From an uncultured Rickettsiales bacterium (GTDB lineage: Bacteria > Pseudomonadota > Alphaproteobacteria > RF32 > CAG-239), in assembly GCA_900551865.1 (NCBI GenBank), contig URXV01000005.1:40523-104522 (forward strand): a stretch of 64,000 nt of DNA, given 5' to 3'. The translations under genes were made by a program, and so were the position numbers. Of this stretch, positions 50,441 to 58,971 are shown in pieces; position 1 is the stretch's first letter; each line of letters begins with the position of its first letter. The notes under the pieces were generated by a model that was not told the DNA's origin, did no database searches, and saw only the letters and a program-made list of their open reading frames with translations.

Positions 50441-52050
50441 GTTTTGATTTGACCGAACTGAACGGCAGAAAATTATATGAGCGGGAGGCTGGCATTCTGC
50501 TGCCTGTAATGAGCCTGCCCGGAAAATACGGCATAGGGGATTTGGGTAACGAGGCGCGCTGGTTTATCGACGTGCTGCAAAATTCGGGACAGCAGCTCTG
50601 GGCCATGCTGCCCAACGGCCCGGTCGGCTACGGCAACAGTCCGTATCAGAGTCTGAGTTCCTGCGCCGGCAACCATTATTATATTTCTCCCGACAAATTG
50701 ATGGAGGAGGGGCTGCTGCGTCCGCAGGATTTGTCCGGATTGGACTTCGGTTCCGACCCGGTGGATATAGATTACGGAAAACTGTTCGCCTCGCGGGAAA
50801 AAATGCTTCGCCGTGCTTTCGGGCGCTGGATGATGCAGGGCGGACATCAGTCGGACGATTTTTTGGCCTTTCGTTTTAAAAACCACGGCTGGCTTGACGA
50901 CTACGCCATGTTTATGTCCGTCAAAGGCAGGCTGGAAAATGCCCCTTGGTACAAATGGCCCGACGGATTAAAGTTCCGCGAAAAAAATACGATGTGCAAT
51001 CTTCGCCGCAACCTTAACGAAGACATCACTTTCTGGAGATTTACGCAGTTTCAGTTTTTCCGGCAGTGGGAACAGTTAAAGGAGTATGCTCATCAAAAAG
51101 GCGTCAAGCTGATAGGAGATATGCCGTTTTATGTAAACCACGACAGCGCCGACGTCTGGAGCCGCCGCGAGTTGTTTGACTTAAACCCCGACGGCAGCAT
51201 CAAGCTGTTTTCAGGCATTCCGTCAGGTAACAGGGACATCCGCTGGGGAAATCCCTGCTATGACTGGGATAGAATGAAAGCGAAAAATTACGATTGGCTG
51301 GCGGAACGTATCCGCATCGGCGCCGGGATGTATGACATTATGCGCATCGACCATGCCGTGGCGTTTGTCCATTATTACGGCATCAAAGACGACGGTGCGC
51401 GCGGCGTATGGTATCCGGGGCCGGACAGCGACAGGGCATCAGCCACCGGCATTATCGACTGTGTTGCCCGGGAACGCAATATGGATATTATTGTCGAAAA
51501 CCTCGGCAATAACAATCAGCGAACGCATGATTTGTATGACCAGCTGAACTGGCTCGGTATGCGCATTTTTCAACATACCGTCGGCGATATGCATTACGGG
51601 ACGCGCAATATTCACCTGCCGCAGATGTATCCGCAGAATGTCGCGGCATACACCGGAACGCACGATAATGAAACATTGGCCGGCCTTCTGGCGCACAAAA
51701 GTGATGACGATCTGGAGTACATGATGACGTATCTGAAGGCTTCCAAACGCGAGGATTTGGTCTGGAACGCCATTGACGCCCTGTATAATTCTTCGGCGGC
51801 AAAAGTCATCATTCCGGTTCAGGACGTTATGTCGTTGGGCAACGAAAGCCGGATATGTTATGAACACGATTTTGAAAAATCCTGGCGTTGGCGTCTGGAT
51901 AAAATATCCAGTATCAGCGAGGTCATGCAGAACCGTCTGCGCGGTATTGCCGTTTTGTCGGGGCGGGGTCATATGGACGACGCGCGGATTAAAAGCAGCG
52001 GCTGGAAGGAAATATACCGCAAGGCACGGATAGACCGTTACGGACGGTAG
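50437..52050 (+). CDS. malQ: 4-alpha-glucanotransferase (GH77), copy 1
   Basis: This 537-residue enzyme transfers alpha-1,4-glucan segments between acceptors (amylomaltase/D-enzyme). The GH77 catalytic set is complete: nucleophile D305 in MRIDHAVAF, acid/base E354 in VENLGN (the usual AEDLG is altered) and D410 in GTHDNET. GNSPYQSLSSCAGN near the N-terminus and SWRWRL near the C-terminus are also typical. The start lies in the SDR stop (ATGA). A second, different GH77 gene follows after 62 bases. Placement between an SDR and an aminotransferase is unusual for glycogen metabolism. Confidence 0.93.
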   Translation: MSFDLTELNGRKLYEREAGILLPVMSLPGKYGIGDLGNEARWFIDVLQNSGQQLWAMLPNGPVGYGNSPYQSLSSCAGNHYYISPDKLMEEGLLRPQDLSGLDFGSDPVDIDYGKLFASREKMLRRAFGRWMMQGGHQSDDFLAFRFKNHGWLDDYAMFMSVKGRLENAPWYKWPDGLKFREKNTMCNLRRNLNEDITFWRFTQFQFFRQWEQLKEYAHQKGVKLIGDMPFYVNHDSADVWSRRELFDLNPDGSIKLFSGIPSGNRDIRWGNPCYDWDRMKAKNYDWLAERIRIGAGMYDIMRIDHAVAFVHYYGIKDDGARGVWYPGPDSDRASATGIIDCVARERNMDIIVENLGNNNQRTHDLYDQLNWLGMRIFQHTVGDMHYGTRNIHLPQMYPQNVAAYTGTHDNETLAGLLAHKSDDDLEYMMTYLKASKREDLVWNAIDALYNSSAAKVIIPVQDVMSLGNESRICYEHDFEKSWRWRLDKISSISEVMQNRLRGIAVLSGRGHMDDARIKSSGWKEIYRKARIDRYGR

Positions 52051-52112
52051 GGCAGGCGGCGGAAAACCGTCGGGTCGCCGAAAAGTATATTCAGGAAAAC
52101 GAGGAGAATAAA

Positions 52113-53693
52113 ATGAAACATGCGGAAAAATATATCAACGGAGACAGCTACAACCGTTCCGCCGGGATTTTGCTGCCGGTCTTCAGCCTGCCGTCGCCGT
52201 ATGGCATCGGCGATATGGGAGAGGGGGCGTACCGGTTTGTCGATATGCTGCGGGAAGCCGGACAAACGCTGTGGGAGGTTTTGCCTCACGGGCAGACCGG
52301 CTACTGCAACAGCCCGTATAAAACCCTCAGTGCTTTTGCCGGAAACCCGTATTTTATTGCGCCGGATATGCTGGAAAAAGACGGTTTGCTTTTACCGGGG
52401 GAAGCGGAACAGTATGACTTTGGTGCAAATTCGGCTGATATTGATTATGGCAGGCTGTTTGCAGCAAGGTTTAAGCTTTTGCGTTTGGCGTTCGACAGGT
52501 TTTGTGCCCGCGGCGGCAAAAGTGATTCCGGATTTTTGGCTTTCCGCCGCAAAAATGCCGTCTGGCTTTCCGATTACGCCCTGTTTATGGCGTTAAAGGA
52601 ACACTTCGGCTGGAAACCCTGGAACGAATGGGAAGAAGGGGCGGCTTTCCGCCAGCCGGAAGTACTGCGCGGTTATCGCCGCCGCCTGGCAGTTTCCGTT
52701 TTGTTCTGGCAGTTTGTTCAGTACGAATTTTTTTGCCAGTGGCATCAGTTAAAGGAGTATGCGGGACGAAACGGCATAAAAATAATCGGCGATTTGCCTT
52801 TTTACGTTGCTTACGACAGTGCCGACGTCTGGAGCCGCCGAAATATTTTTGCCGTCAATCCGGAAGATGCGTCCGTAACCTTGTCGGCTGGCGTGCCGGG
52901 AGACTGTTTCGCCTCCCATACTCGCAGTTGGGATATGCCGTGCTACGATTGGCCGGCCGCCGCTGCGGACAAATTCCGCTGGCACTTGGCGCGTTTTCGT
53001 TTTTATGCCGGTTTGTATGATGTTATCCGCATCGACCATGCGATTGGTTTTGTACGCTATTACGGGCTGGGGCTCGGCAGCGAACGCTGGTATGACGGCC
53101 CTGATGCCGAAAACGACGTATTTATCCCAAAACTGACCAGGCTGGCGAAAGCCTGCGGCGTGGAACTGATTGCCGAGGATTTGGGCAGCGTTCCTGAACG
53201 TGCATATCGTTTGTTTACCAAATACCGCTGGGCGGGCACCAGGGTTCTTCAGTTCGGTTTTGCAAACGGCTACGGTACCGAAACCATCCATTTGCCGTTT
53301 TATTATCCGCACAAGTCCGTCGCTTATACCGGAACGCATGATAATCCAGCCTTTGCTTCCTATTTGCAGGGGCTGGAAACGAAATATCAGCCGTATCTGC
53401 GCTATTACCTGCAGGCGTCATCGCAGGACGACCTCCAAAAACGCTGTATTGAAGAATTGTATCGCTCCGCCGCCGAAAAAGTGATTATTCCGCTGCCGGA
53501 CATTCTCGGCTTGGATAACCGCGGGCGCATTGCCCATGGCCGGGATTATGCTAAATCGTGGCGCTGGCGGTTGTCTTCGCTGGATGATGTTTCGGAAGAA
53601 ATCCAGCAGTGGCTGAAAAAGCTGGCATTCGCCTATGCCCGTATACCGTTTTCGCATGAACAGGGGAAAGAATATGGATGGAATTGGAAATAG
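52113..53693 (+). CDS. malQ: 4-alpha-glucanotransferase (GH77), copy 2
   Basis: This 526-residue protein is a second GH77 enzyme with D308 in IRIDHAIGF, E355 in AEDLGS and D410 in GTHDNPAF. It differs from copy 1 throughout, including canonical AEDLG where copy 1 has VENLG and Pro in place of Glu after THDN. It therefore diverged long ago or came separately. It may act on a different acceptor. GAGGAG precedes the start. Its 3' end overlaps the aminotransferase gene by 20 bases. Confidence 0.92.
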   Translation: MKHAEKYINGDSYNRSAGILLPVFSLPSPYGIGDMGEGAYRFVDMLREAGQTLWEVLPHGQTGYCNSPYKTLSAFAGNPYFIAPDMLEKDGLLLPGEAEQYDFGANSADIDYGRLFAARFKLLRLAFDRFCARGGKSDSGFLAFRRKNAVWLSDYALFMALKEHFGWKPWNEWEEGAAFRQPEVLRGYRRRLAVSVLFWQFVQYEFFCQWHQLKEYAGRNGIKIIGDLPFYVAYDSADVWSRRNIFAVNPEDASVTLSAGVPGDCFASHTRSWDMPCYDWPAAAADKFRWHLARFRFYAGLYDVIRIDHAIGFVRYYGLGLGSERWYDGPDAENDVFIPKLTRLAKACGVELIAEDLGSVPERAYRLFTKYRWAGTRVLQFGFANGYGTETIHLPFYYPHKSVAYTGTHDNPAFASYLQGLETKYQPYLRYYLQASSQDDLQKRCIEELYRSAAEKVIIPLPDILGLDNRGRIAHGRDYAKSWRWRLSSLDDVSEEIQQWLKKLAFAYARIPFSHEQGKEYGWNWK

Positions 53694-54954
53694 GGACATC
53701 ATCGCCCGCATCCGTGCCCATACGCCGCAGGGATATTGCATGGATGGAGATATCGTCGTTGCATCGGCATCGGGAAGCCGCTTTACCGATGCGGACGGCA
53801 AAACTTATCTGGATTTTACGTCGGGAATATTTACCAACAGTTTCGGCCATTGTTATCCGCCGTTTGTAGCCGCCGAAATCAGGGCTGCCGGGCTGATGGA
53901 TAACGTTCACGGTCGGCGGACGGAGGCAGAATGCCATTTTTATGAAGAACTGGCACCGTTGCTGCCGTTGCCGGATTATAAGCTTATCCCCTATAATGAC
54001 GGAGGTTATGCAGTAGACCGCGGCTTGAGCGACATTATTAATTATTTCGACAAGCAGCGCATTCCGATAGCGGCGTTTCGCGGCGGTTTTCACGGCAAGA
54101 CGATGGGAACCAAGCTGACAATAAACGAAACCGCGCATGCGGCGCTGTTTGACAATTTTCAGGTGGACTATCCGCATTGTTACCGCTGTCCGTGGCATAA
54201 AGAACGCCAAACCTGCGGTCTGCATTGTCTGGGCGAAGTTATTGCAAAACTGAAAGAACGCCGCTCCAAAGCCGTGATTTTTGAACCCGTGCAGGGAGCC
54301 GCCGTTGTTGTTCCGCCCCGGGAATTTATGACGGGATTTGCTGATTTTTGCCGGGAAAACGGAATAATTATGTTTGCCGACGAAGTTTTGACCGGCGGCG
54401 GGCGCACCGGGTATTTTCTCGCCAGTTACGGGCTGTGGGGAATATGCCCTGACATTGTATCGCTGACTAAAGGATTGGCAAACGGGCGTCCGCTTTCGGT
54501 TTTGTGTGAACGGGAATACATCACCGAAAACCCTTATGCCGTCCGCCCCGGCGAGAGGTCTTCGACTTTTGCTGCCCATCCCGTAAATCTTGCGGTTGCA
54601 TCTGCCGTTCTGGAGGAATTGAAGAAAGGGGAAATTTTCGTTCGTGTCCGCCGCAGCGGCGTCATGCTTCGCGAAGAATTGGAACGCCTTGCTGCAATGT
54701 TTCCGTCCGTCGGCGATGTTCGTTCGGCAGGTCTGATGGGCGCCGTGGAATTTGTCAAAAGCCGTAGCGGAAAGGAACCGGAAGCAGCTTTGGCGCGGGA
54801 AGTCTTTTTCCGGGCGCGGCAGAACGGGCTGGAGGCTATTTTGAGCGGGCACATTCTTCGTCTGGCACCGCCGTTGAACGTTGCCGCCGCTGATTTGGAA
54901 GAGGGGATGGCGATTTTGCGCCGGAGCATTGAACAGGTTATAAAGAAAGGATAA
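53674..54954 (+). CDS. Class III PLP-dependent aminotransferase
   Basis: This 426-residue enzyme shows the class III pattern. RGGFHGKTMG is a cofactor-phosphate region. FADEVLTGGGRTGYF contains the Asp that binds the pyridine nitrogen. SLTKGLANGRPLSVL contains the Schiff-base Lys. Family members move amino groups to or from aldehydes and ketones (omega-transaminases, ornithine-type, glutamate-1-semialdehyde-like). In this operon the acceptor may be a keto-sugar. An inserted segment YRCPWHKERQTCGLHC with three Cys and two His could bind metal, which is unusual. ATG 53674 follows AGGGGAAAG. The next gene starts three bases after the stop. Confidence 0.9.
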   Translation: MDGIGNRDIIARIRAHTPQGYCMDGDIVVASASGSRFTDADGKTYLDFTSGIFTNSFGHCYPPFVAAEIRAAGLMDNVHGRRTEAECHFYEELAPLLPLPDYKLIPYNDGGYAVDRGLSDIINYFDKQRIPIAAFRGGFHGKTMGTKLTINETAHAALFDNFQVDYPHCYRCPWHKERQTCGLHCLGEVIAKLKERRSKAVIFEPVQGAAVVVPPREFMTGFADFCRENGIIMFADEVLTGGGRTGYFLASYGLWGICPDIVSLTKGLANGRPLSVLCEREYITENPYAVRPGERSSTFAAHPVNLAVASAVLEELKKGEIFVRVRRSGVMLREELERLAAMFPSVGDVRSAGLMGAVEFVKSRSGKEPEAALAREVFFRARQNGLEAILSGHILRLAPPLNVAAADLEEGMAILRRSIEQVIKKG

Positions 54955-54957
54955 AAA

Positions 54958-56490
54958 ATGAACGGTCAGAATTTCTATTGTGCGCGTTTTTATGTTACTT
55001 ATCGCTGCAATTCGCGCTGCAGCTATTGCAACGTCTGGCAGAATCCCGCCTTCAAAAACGTGCCCGAGCTGTCCGCGGAAGATGCCTGCCTCTTGGTGAA
55101 ACAATGCCGGGAACACGGCGTCCGCTACATAGATTTTACCGGCGGCGAACCAACGCTGTATCCGCATTTGGCAGAAGTCATTGAATATGCCAAAAAGCTG
55201 GGCATAAAAACCGAGGTAACCTCAAACTGCATTGCCTCTGCCTCTAAACGCAAAATGCTTGAAGTGGCATTCGCCGCCGATAAGTTCAATACGTCGCTGG
55301 ATACGCTCGACAGTGCTGCATACAGGCAGATACGCGGTATAGATGCCTGTGAAAATGTCAAAAAAACGGTTGCCGAAATTGCTTCCGTGCGGGCGCCGAA
55401 AATAATGACTGTCGTTACCGACGGCAATATAAATGAGCTTGACAATATGATATCTTATGCACAGCGGCATCATGCCCTGATTTACCTGAGCCCGATGTTT
55501 CCCTATATGGACAAGGGCGGGACTTACCGTATTTCGGCATATATTTCCGATATAGTCAACCGGATTTTTGATGCGTACACGGTTGTCTTGCTGCATTTTA
55601 TGGAATTTTTCCGAACTTCTTCTCCGTCGCAGCTGCCGCCTTGTTCGGCCAACCGCCATACGCTGACTTTTGCGCCCGACGGCAGCCTGGTGCTGCCGTG
55701 CTATCACGCCGTAAGCGAAAACGTCGCCTGGAACAAAGATTTGAACGCAGCTTTGGACAGTGCCGCTTTTCGCCGCAGTGCCCTTTCGGCCGGCACATTG
55801 GAAACCTGCCGCGGATGTTGTGTTATTCCGTATTTCGGCATCTCTTTTAATTATCAGCTGAACAAGTATTTTCTCCTGCAATCGTTTTCCGAAAAGCTGT
55901 ATCATTTGAAACGCGATTGTCTGAATCCTCTTTTGGATATTTTGCATCCCGACCGTAAACATCTGCTGCAGGAACTGGAAACCATGCAGGAAGTCGTACG
56001 GTCGCTTGCCTGTCCGCCGGATATGGAAGCTTACCGCCGGAACGGCGCCTCGTTTTACCCCGTGGAAAAAAAGCCGGAAGGTTTTGCCTCTCCTCTTTAT
56101 AAGCAGCCCCTGCCGCCGGAGGTATATGACAGGGAAAGCCGGGCCGCTGACTGTTGGCAGCTGACGCTCGTTCCGCATCATTATTTTGACAAGGTTTGTA
56201 ACGGGATTTTCCGTCCCATTGCGTCTGCGCTTTCGGAATCCGGTGCGGAAGCAAATTCGCCAGCTGTCGGTCTTCTGCGGGACAGTATGGAGTTTGCCGT
56301 CCGTTGGTGGCGTTTTTATACTGCAACGTATTTTCGCCTTTCCCGGCCTTATGACACGACTTTGGACTCAGCCTGGCTGTCCGCCTTTTTGAGGCGGATG
56401 GAAACTTTGGAATATCCTGATGCAGCGCGTATTGCCGCTGAGGGCAAAGGGTATCTTCCTGCTGCGGACGAAAAAGCAAAAGTAGCCTGA
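54958..56490 (+). CDS. Radical SAM protein with C-terminal cysteine region
   Basis: This 510-residue protein has the radical SAM cluster motif C17-x3-C21-x2-C24 in RCNSRCSYC, the GGEPTLYP SAM-binding segment and the TSLDT strand. Around residues 220-295 more cysteines (LPPCSANRH, VLPCYHAV, CRGCC) resemble the extra cluster of SPASM/twitch-type enzymes. The C-terminal 200 residues are helical and not recognised. It closes the operon, three bases after the aminotransferase stop. It probably carries out a radical modification in the same pathway; the substrate is unknown. A terminator follows at 56.63 kb. Confidence 0.88.
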   Translation: MNGQNFYCARFYVTYRCNSRCSYCNVWQNPAFKNVPELSAEDACLLVKQCREHGVRYIDFTGGEPTLYPHLAEVIEYAKKLGIKTEVTSNCIASASKRKMLEVAFAADKFNTSLDTLDSAAYRQIRGIDACENVKKTVAEIASVRAPKIMTVVTDGNINELDNMISYAQRHHALIYLSPMFPYMDKGGTYRISAYISDIVNRIFDAYTVVLLHFMEFFRTSSPSQLPPCSANRHTLTFAPDGSLVLPCYHAVSENVAWNKDLNAALDSAAFRRSALSAGTLETCRGCCVIPYFGISFNYQLNKYFLLQSFSEKLYHLKRDCLNPLLDILHPDRKHLLQELETMQEVVRSLACPPDMEAYRRNGASFYPVEKKPEGFASPLYKQPLPPEVYDRESRAADCWQLTLVPHHYFDKVCNGIFRPIASALSESGAEANSPAVGLLRDSMEFAVRWWRFYTATYFRLSRPYDTTLDSAWLSAFLRRMETLEYPDAARIAAEGKGYLPAADEKAKVA

Positions 56491-56504
56491 TGCCATACCG
56501 TAAA

Positions 56505-56538
56505 ATATAATTAACTGAAATTCTGGATATAATTAACT
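56505..56538. repeat. Direct repeat at the edge of the A+T-rich island
   Basis: ATATAATTAACT occurs at 56505-56516 and 56527-56538, a 22-base period. It lies where composition shifts to A+T-rich. It could be an island junction or a protein-binding pair. Confidence 0.5.
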
Positions 56539-56624
56539 AACCGGATTTGTAGTTCCGGTGCACTGTCAAAATAAAAAATGAATCCCGCAGTTTCTTTAAT
56601 TTCGCAAAACACCGCAGATACAAA

Positions 56625-56650
56625 AAAACGGAAGCGTAAGCTTCCGTTTT
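56625..56650. terminator. Terminator of the eight-gene operon
   Basis: AAAACGGAAGC (56625-56635), loop GTAA, GCTTCCGTTTT (56640-56650). It is perfectly symmetrical, with flanking A residues on the left, so it may also stop leftward transcripts from the toxin-antitoxin genes. Confidence 0.85.
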
Positions 56651-56780
56651 CACTATTGGTTGTGCAAAAGGATAAATATGAGGAAAAATATACAAAAATA
56701 ACACCTTGATTTTACATAACATTTAAAAATATCAAAGAGTTAGTGGAAATGCACAAATCAGACCTCTAAAATGTTTATTT

Positions 56781-57662
56781 TTAAGAAAAGGTCTCTGTCT
56801 CTTCAACAATTTGCAGATTTTTAGTAATATCAATAAAGAAATCTTTGCTCCATAAATCCATTTTAGCAGGATTGGTTATGAAAGGCAAAACATCTTGTTT
56901 GGCTTGATCAAAGTCTATAGATTCAAATCGCTGGTTAAGCATTTCCAACAACGTTTCTCTTGTAAACGGCTCATCTTCAGACAATGCACCGGAATCTTCA
57001 AGTCGCGCACGCAAATGTGGAAGATTAACTTCTGCCTGCTTGGCCAGATAAAAAACATAGTCATAAAGATCCCGTCCCTTAACACGGCTTTTCCAAGCAC
57101 GGCAAATAACTGCATGGAGTTTGCCCGCAAACAAAGACGGCATATCATAGAGTTTAACCTGATAAGGTGTTGGCAACAAACGATATTTATTTTCAAATTG
57201 TGCAAAAGCCGGCGGATTCGTGTCAACTTCAAACTTTATTTTTATCACTTCATCAGGATTGATACCAATAGTATTAACATCGTAAATACTTAAGATATGC
57301 TCTTTGGTATTTCCTTTCAAAAAAGCTGATTTTATAGCAGAGGCTGCCGTCTTTTGTTTTTCTTCAATAGAAAACCGCAAACCTAATGAGGCCATCTCAC
57401 TTTCTAACCCTGAAAAATAGCGATTAAGTTGAAAATCTGCATTTGGCGCAACCAGTGAAAAATCCAAATCTTCGGAAAAACGGTCAAGTCCGTAAAAAAT
57501 TCGGAGAGCTGTACCGCCATAAAAAGCTGCGTGCTTAAAAAATCCGGCCCGTGACAGGCCACACAACGCTACTTCTTGCACAACTTCTTTCAGTGCATTT
57601 TTCTTTTCTTCTGTTGTATCGGTTTTATAATGTCCTAACATCTGCTCCAAAACAGTCTGCAT
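56781..57662 (-). CDS. AbiEii-like nucleotidyltransferase toxin
   Basis: This 293-residue protein has FYGGTALRIFYGLDRFSEDLDF (GGTAL at 49-53, SEDLDF at 63-68), the nucleotidyltransferase signature of the AbiEii/AbiGii toxin family. Type IV AbiE toxins stop growth by adding nucleotides to tRNA acceptor ends. KLYDMPSLFAGKLHAVICR and KGRDLYDYVFYL are further family blocks. The start shares its A with the stop of the antitoxin gene (TAATG), so the pair is coupled. It lies beside a type I restriction system in an A+T-rich island. Confidence 0.9.
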   Translation of the reverse strand: MQTVLEQMLGHYKTDTTEEKKNALKEVVQEVALCGLSRAGFFKHAAFYGGTALRIFYGLDRFSEDLDFSLVAPNADFQLNRYFSGLESEMASLGLRFSIEEKQKTAASAIKSAFLKGNTKEHILSIYDVNTIGINPDEVIKIKFEVDTNPPAFAQFENKYRLLPTPYQVKLYDMPSLFAGKLHAVICRAWKSRVKGRDLYDYVFYLAKQAEVNLPHLRARLEDSGALSEDEPFTRETLLEMLNQRFESIDFDQAKQDVLPFITNPAKMDLWSKDFFIDITKNLQIVEETETFS

Positions 57663-58249
57663 TACTTATTCCTCCGGATTAACTTACGTAAAAGATTGAG
57701 ATTACTTGCATGATATAATGGTACCAACTCATTTAAGCTATTCATATTAAGTTTCCAAAATTCCTGCTCGTCAATTCGCAAATCATCAAATAAAAGAGCA
57801 TGCAGTTCGCTTAAATTTTTAGCCGGTGGCAATGTATAGAGCTTATCACACAATGCCTTTTCTGGTGTGGCGATTTGATAAGAATAACCATTTTCCTCGT
57901 GTAGCAAAATTCCTAACGGATAAACCTCAGAGGGAATATCTCGATACGTGAAAACTCCAAAATGGTTTTGATATTGCTTAGACTTCCTCTTTTGAAACGT
58001 TGCAGAGGTATAAGTTCGATAAACGGCTTCAGGTATAAGTGAATACATCGCCAAAGCATAATCAAAAGATAAATAAGACGGCCCGAAAATCCTACCTGCC
58101 AGATATTTTCCGGAAACATCTGCATCGGTCTCATAAAGCCCTCGTGCGACCTGTATCAATTTTCCAGATTGAAGTTCCCGGCGGATTTTTCCTTTAATGT
58201 CGGTATAATCACGAAACTTCAACGCTAAATCATCAAACGAATATATCAT
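57662..58249 (-). CDS. AbiEi-like antitoxin (transcriptional regulator)
   Basis: This 195-residue protein begins with a winged-helix-like segment (YTDIKGKIRRELQSGKLIQVARGLYE), followed by a domain with GPSYLSFDYALAMYSLIPEA and YQIATPEKALCDKLY. This is the AbiEi layout. Such antitoxins block the toxin and repress their own promoter. ATG 58249 has GGAGGAAAT directly upstream, better than the upstream ATG at 58297. A perfect 17-base palindrome over the -10 is a candidate autoregulation site. Confidence 0.85.
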   Translation of the reverse strand: MIYSFDDLALKFRDYTDIKGKIRRELQSGKLIQVARGLYETDADVSGKYLAGRIFGPSYLSFDYALAMYSLIPEAVYRTYTSATFQKRKSKQYQNHFGVFTYRDIPSEVYPLGILLHEENGYSYQIATPEKALCDKLYTLPPAKNLSELHALLFDDLRIDEQEFWKLNMNSLNELVPLYHASNLNLLRKLIRRNK

Positions 58250-58263
58250 ATTTCCTCCAATTA

Positions 58264-58297
58264 GTTTTATAATATAAAACTTTCTGGAGAAAATCAA
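58264..58297 (-). promoter_or_regulatory. Promoter and operator of the AbiE-type pair
   Basis: On the minus strand, TTGATT (58297-58292), 17 bases, TATTAT (58274-58269). The -10 lies inside the perfect palindrome GTTTTATA-A-TATAAAAC (58264-58280), so a bound antitoxin would block the polymerase. Confidence 0.65.
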
Positions 58298-58469
58298 GCA
58301 TTTTATATCAATATCTCAGCTTTTTCACAAAGCACTCAGAAATATGCTATTATGGTTGCAAAAAGCAGAAGTCAGATATTATTTGTCTAACATTGACACC
58401 CTTGTAAACTTTAAATCGCTTAATGTATCCTCGTTTTGTCCATGTTTTATATGCATAATATAAATCCTT

Positions 58470-58844
58470 TTGTTATCAATGATAAAATCACTACTGAAGT
58501 TGCGACCAGAACATTGTGTTTTGATGTTTCAAAAAACATTGGCGACAATTGATACGGTCTGCAAACAGTTTCCAGACAAAAAGATTGTGGTTGTCACCCA
58601 CCATGCTCCAAGCCAACAATCCATTCCAGAACAGTATAAAAACGACGCCATTTCTCCCGCATACGCCAGTAATTTAGAAAATTTTATCCTTGATCACCCC
58701 AATATCAAACTCTGGTGTCATGGTCATATTCATACCGCCTGCGACTACCAAATCGGGAATTGTCGTATTGTTTGCAATCCTCGAGGATATGTAAAACATT
58801 GTGAAAACACAGGATTTAAAAAGGATTTAGCTATTAATTTGTAA
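58470..58844 (+). pseudogene. C-terminal remnant of a metallophosphoesterase
   Basis: The 124 residues match only the end of a calcineurin-like phosphoesterase: LRPEHC, IVVVTHHAPSQQSI, KLWCHGHIHTACDY and VCNPRGY. THH and GHxH are metal-binding motifs of the C-terminal half. The N-terminal half (DxH, GD and GNH motifs) is absent. Sequence upstream in other frames does not supply it, so the gene is truncated. Confidence 0.75.
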
Positions 58845-58912
58845 AATAAATATAATTAATTCAAATACTTTTATAAGCAATATCAAAGTTGTAAATATTT
58901 AAGTGCTTCTGC

Positions 58913-58941
58913 TTGCAATCACCAATATTGTTCTGTATTAT
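58913..58941 (+). promoter_or_regulatory. Promoter of the restriction-modification operon
   Basis: TTGCAA (58913-58918), 17 bases, TATTAT (58936-58941), 30 bases before the hsdR ATG. Confidence 0.5.
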
Positions 58942-58971
58942 GCTTAAGGATTATTTTATAAGGAACTTTTC

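Noticed and set aside
53551..55167. 538-residue leftward frame across the aminotransferase and radical SAM genes
   Set aside because: It is a shadow of two convincing sense genes with intact catalytic motifs; composition is unusual for a protein.
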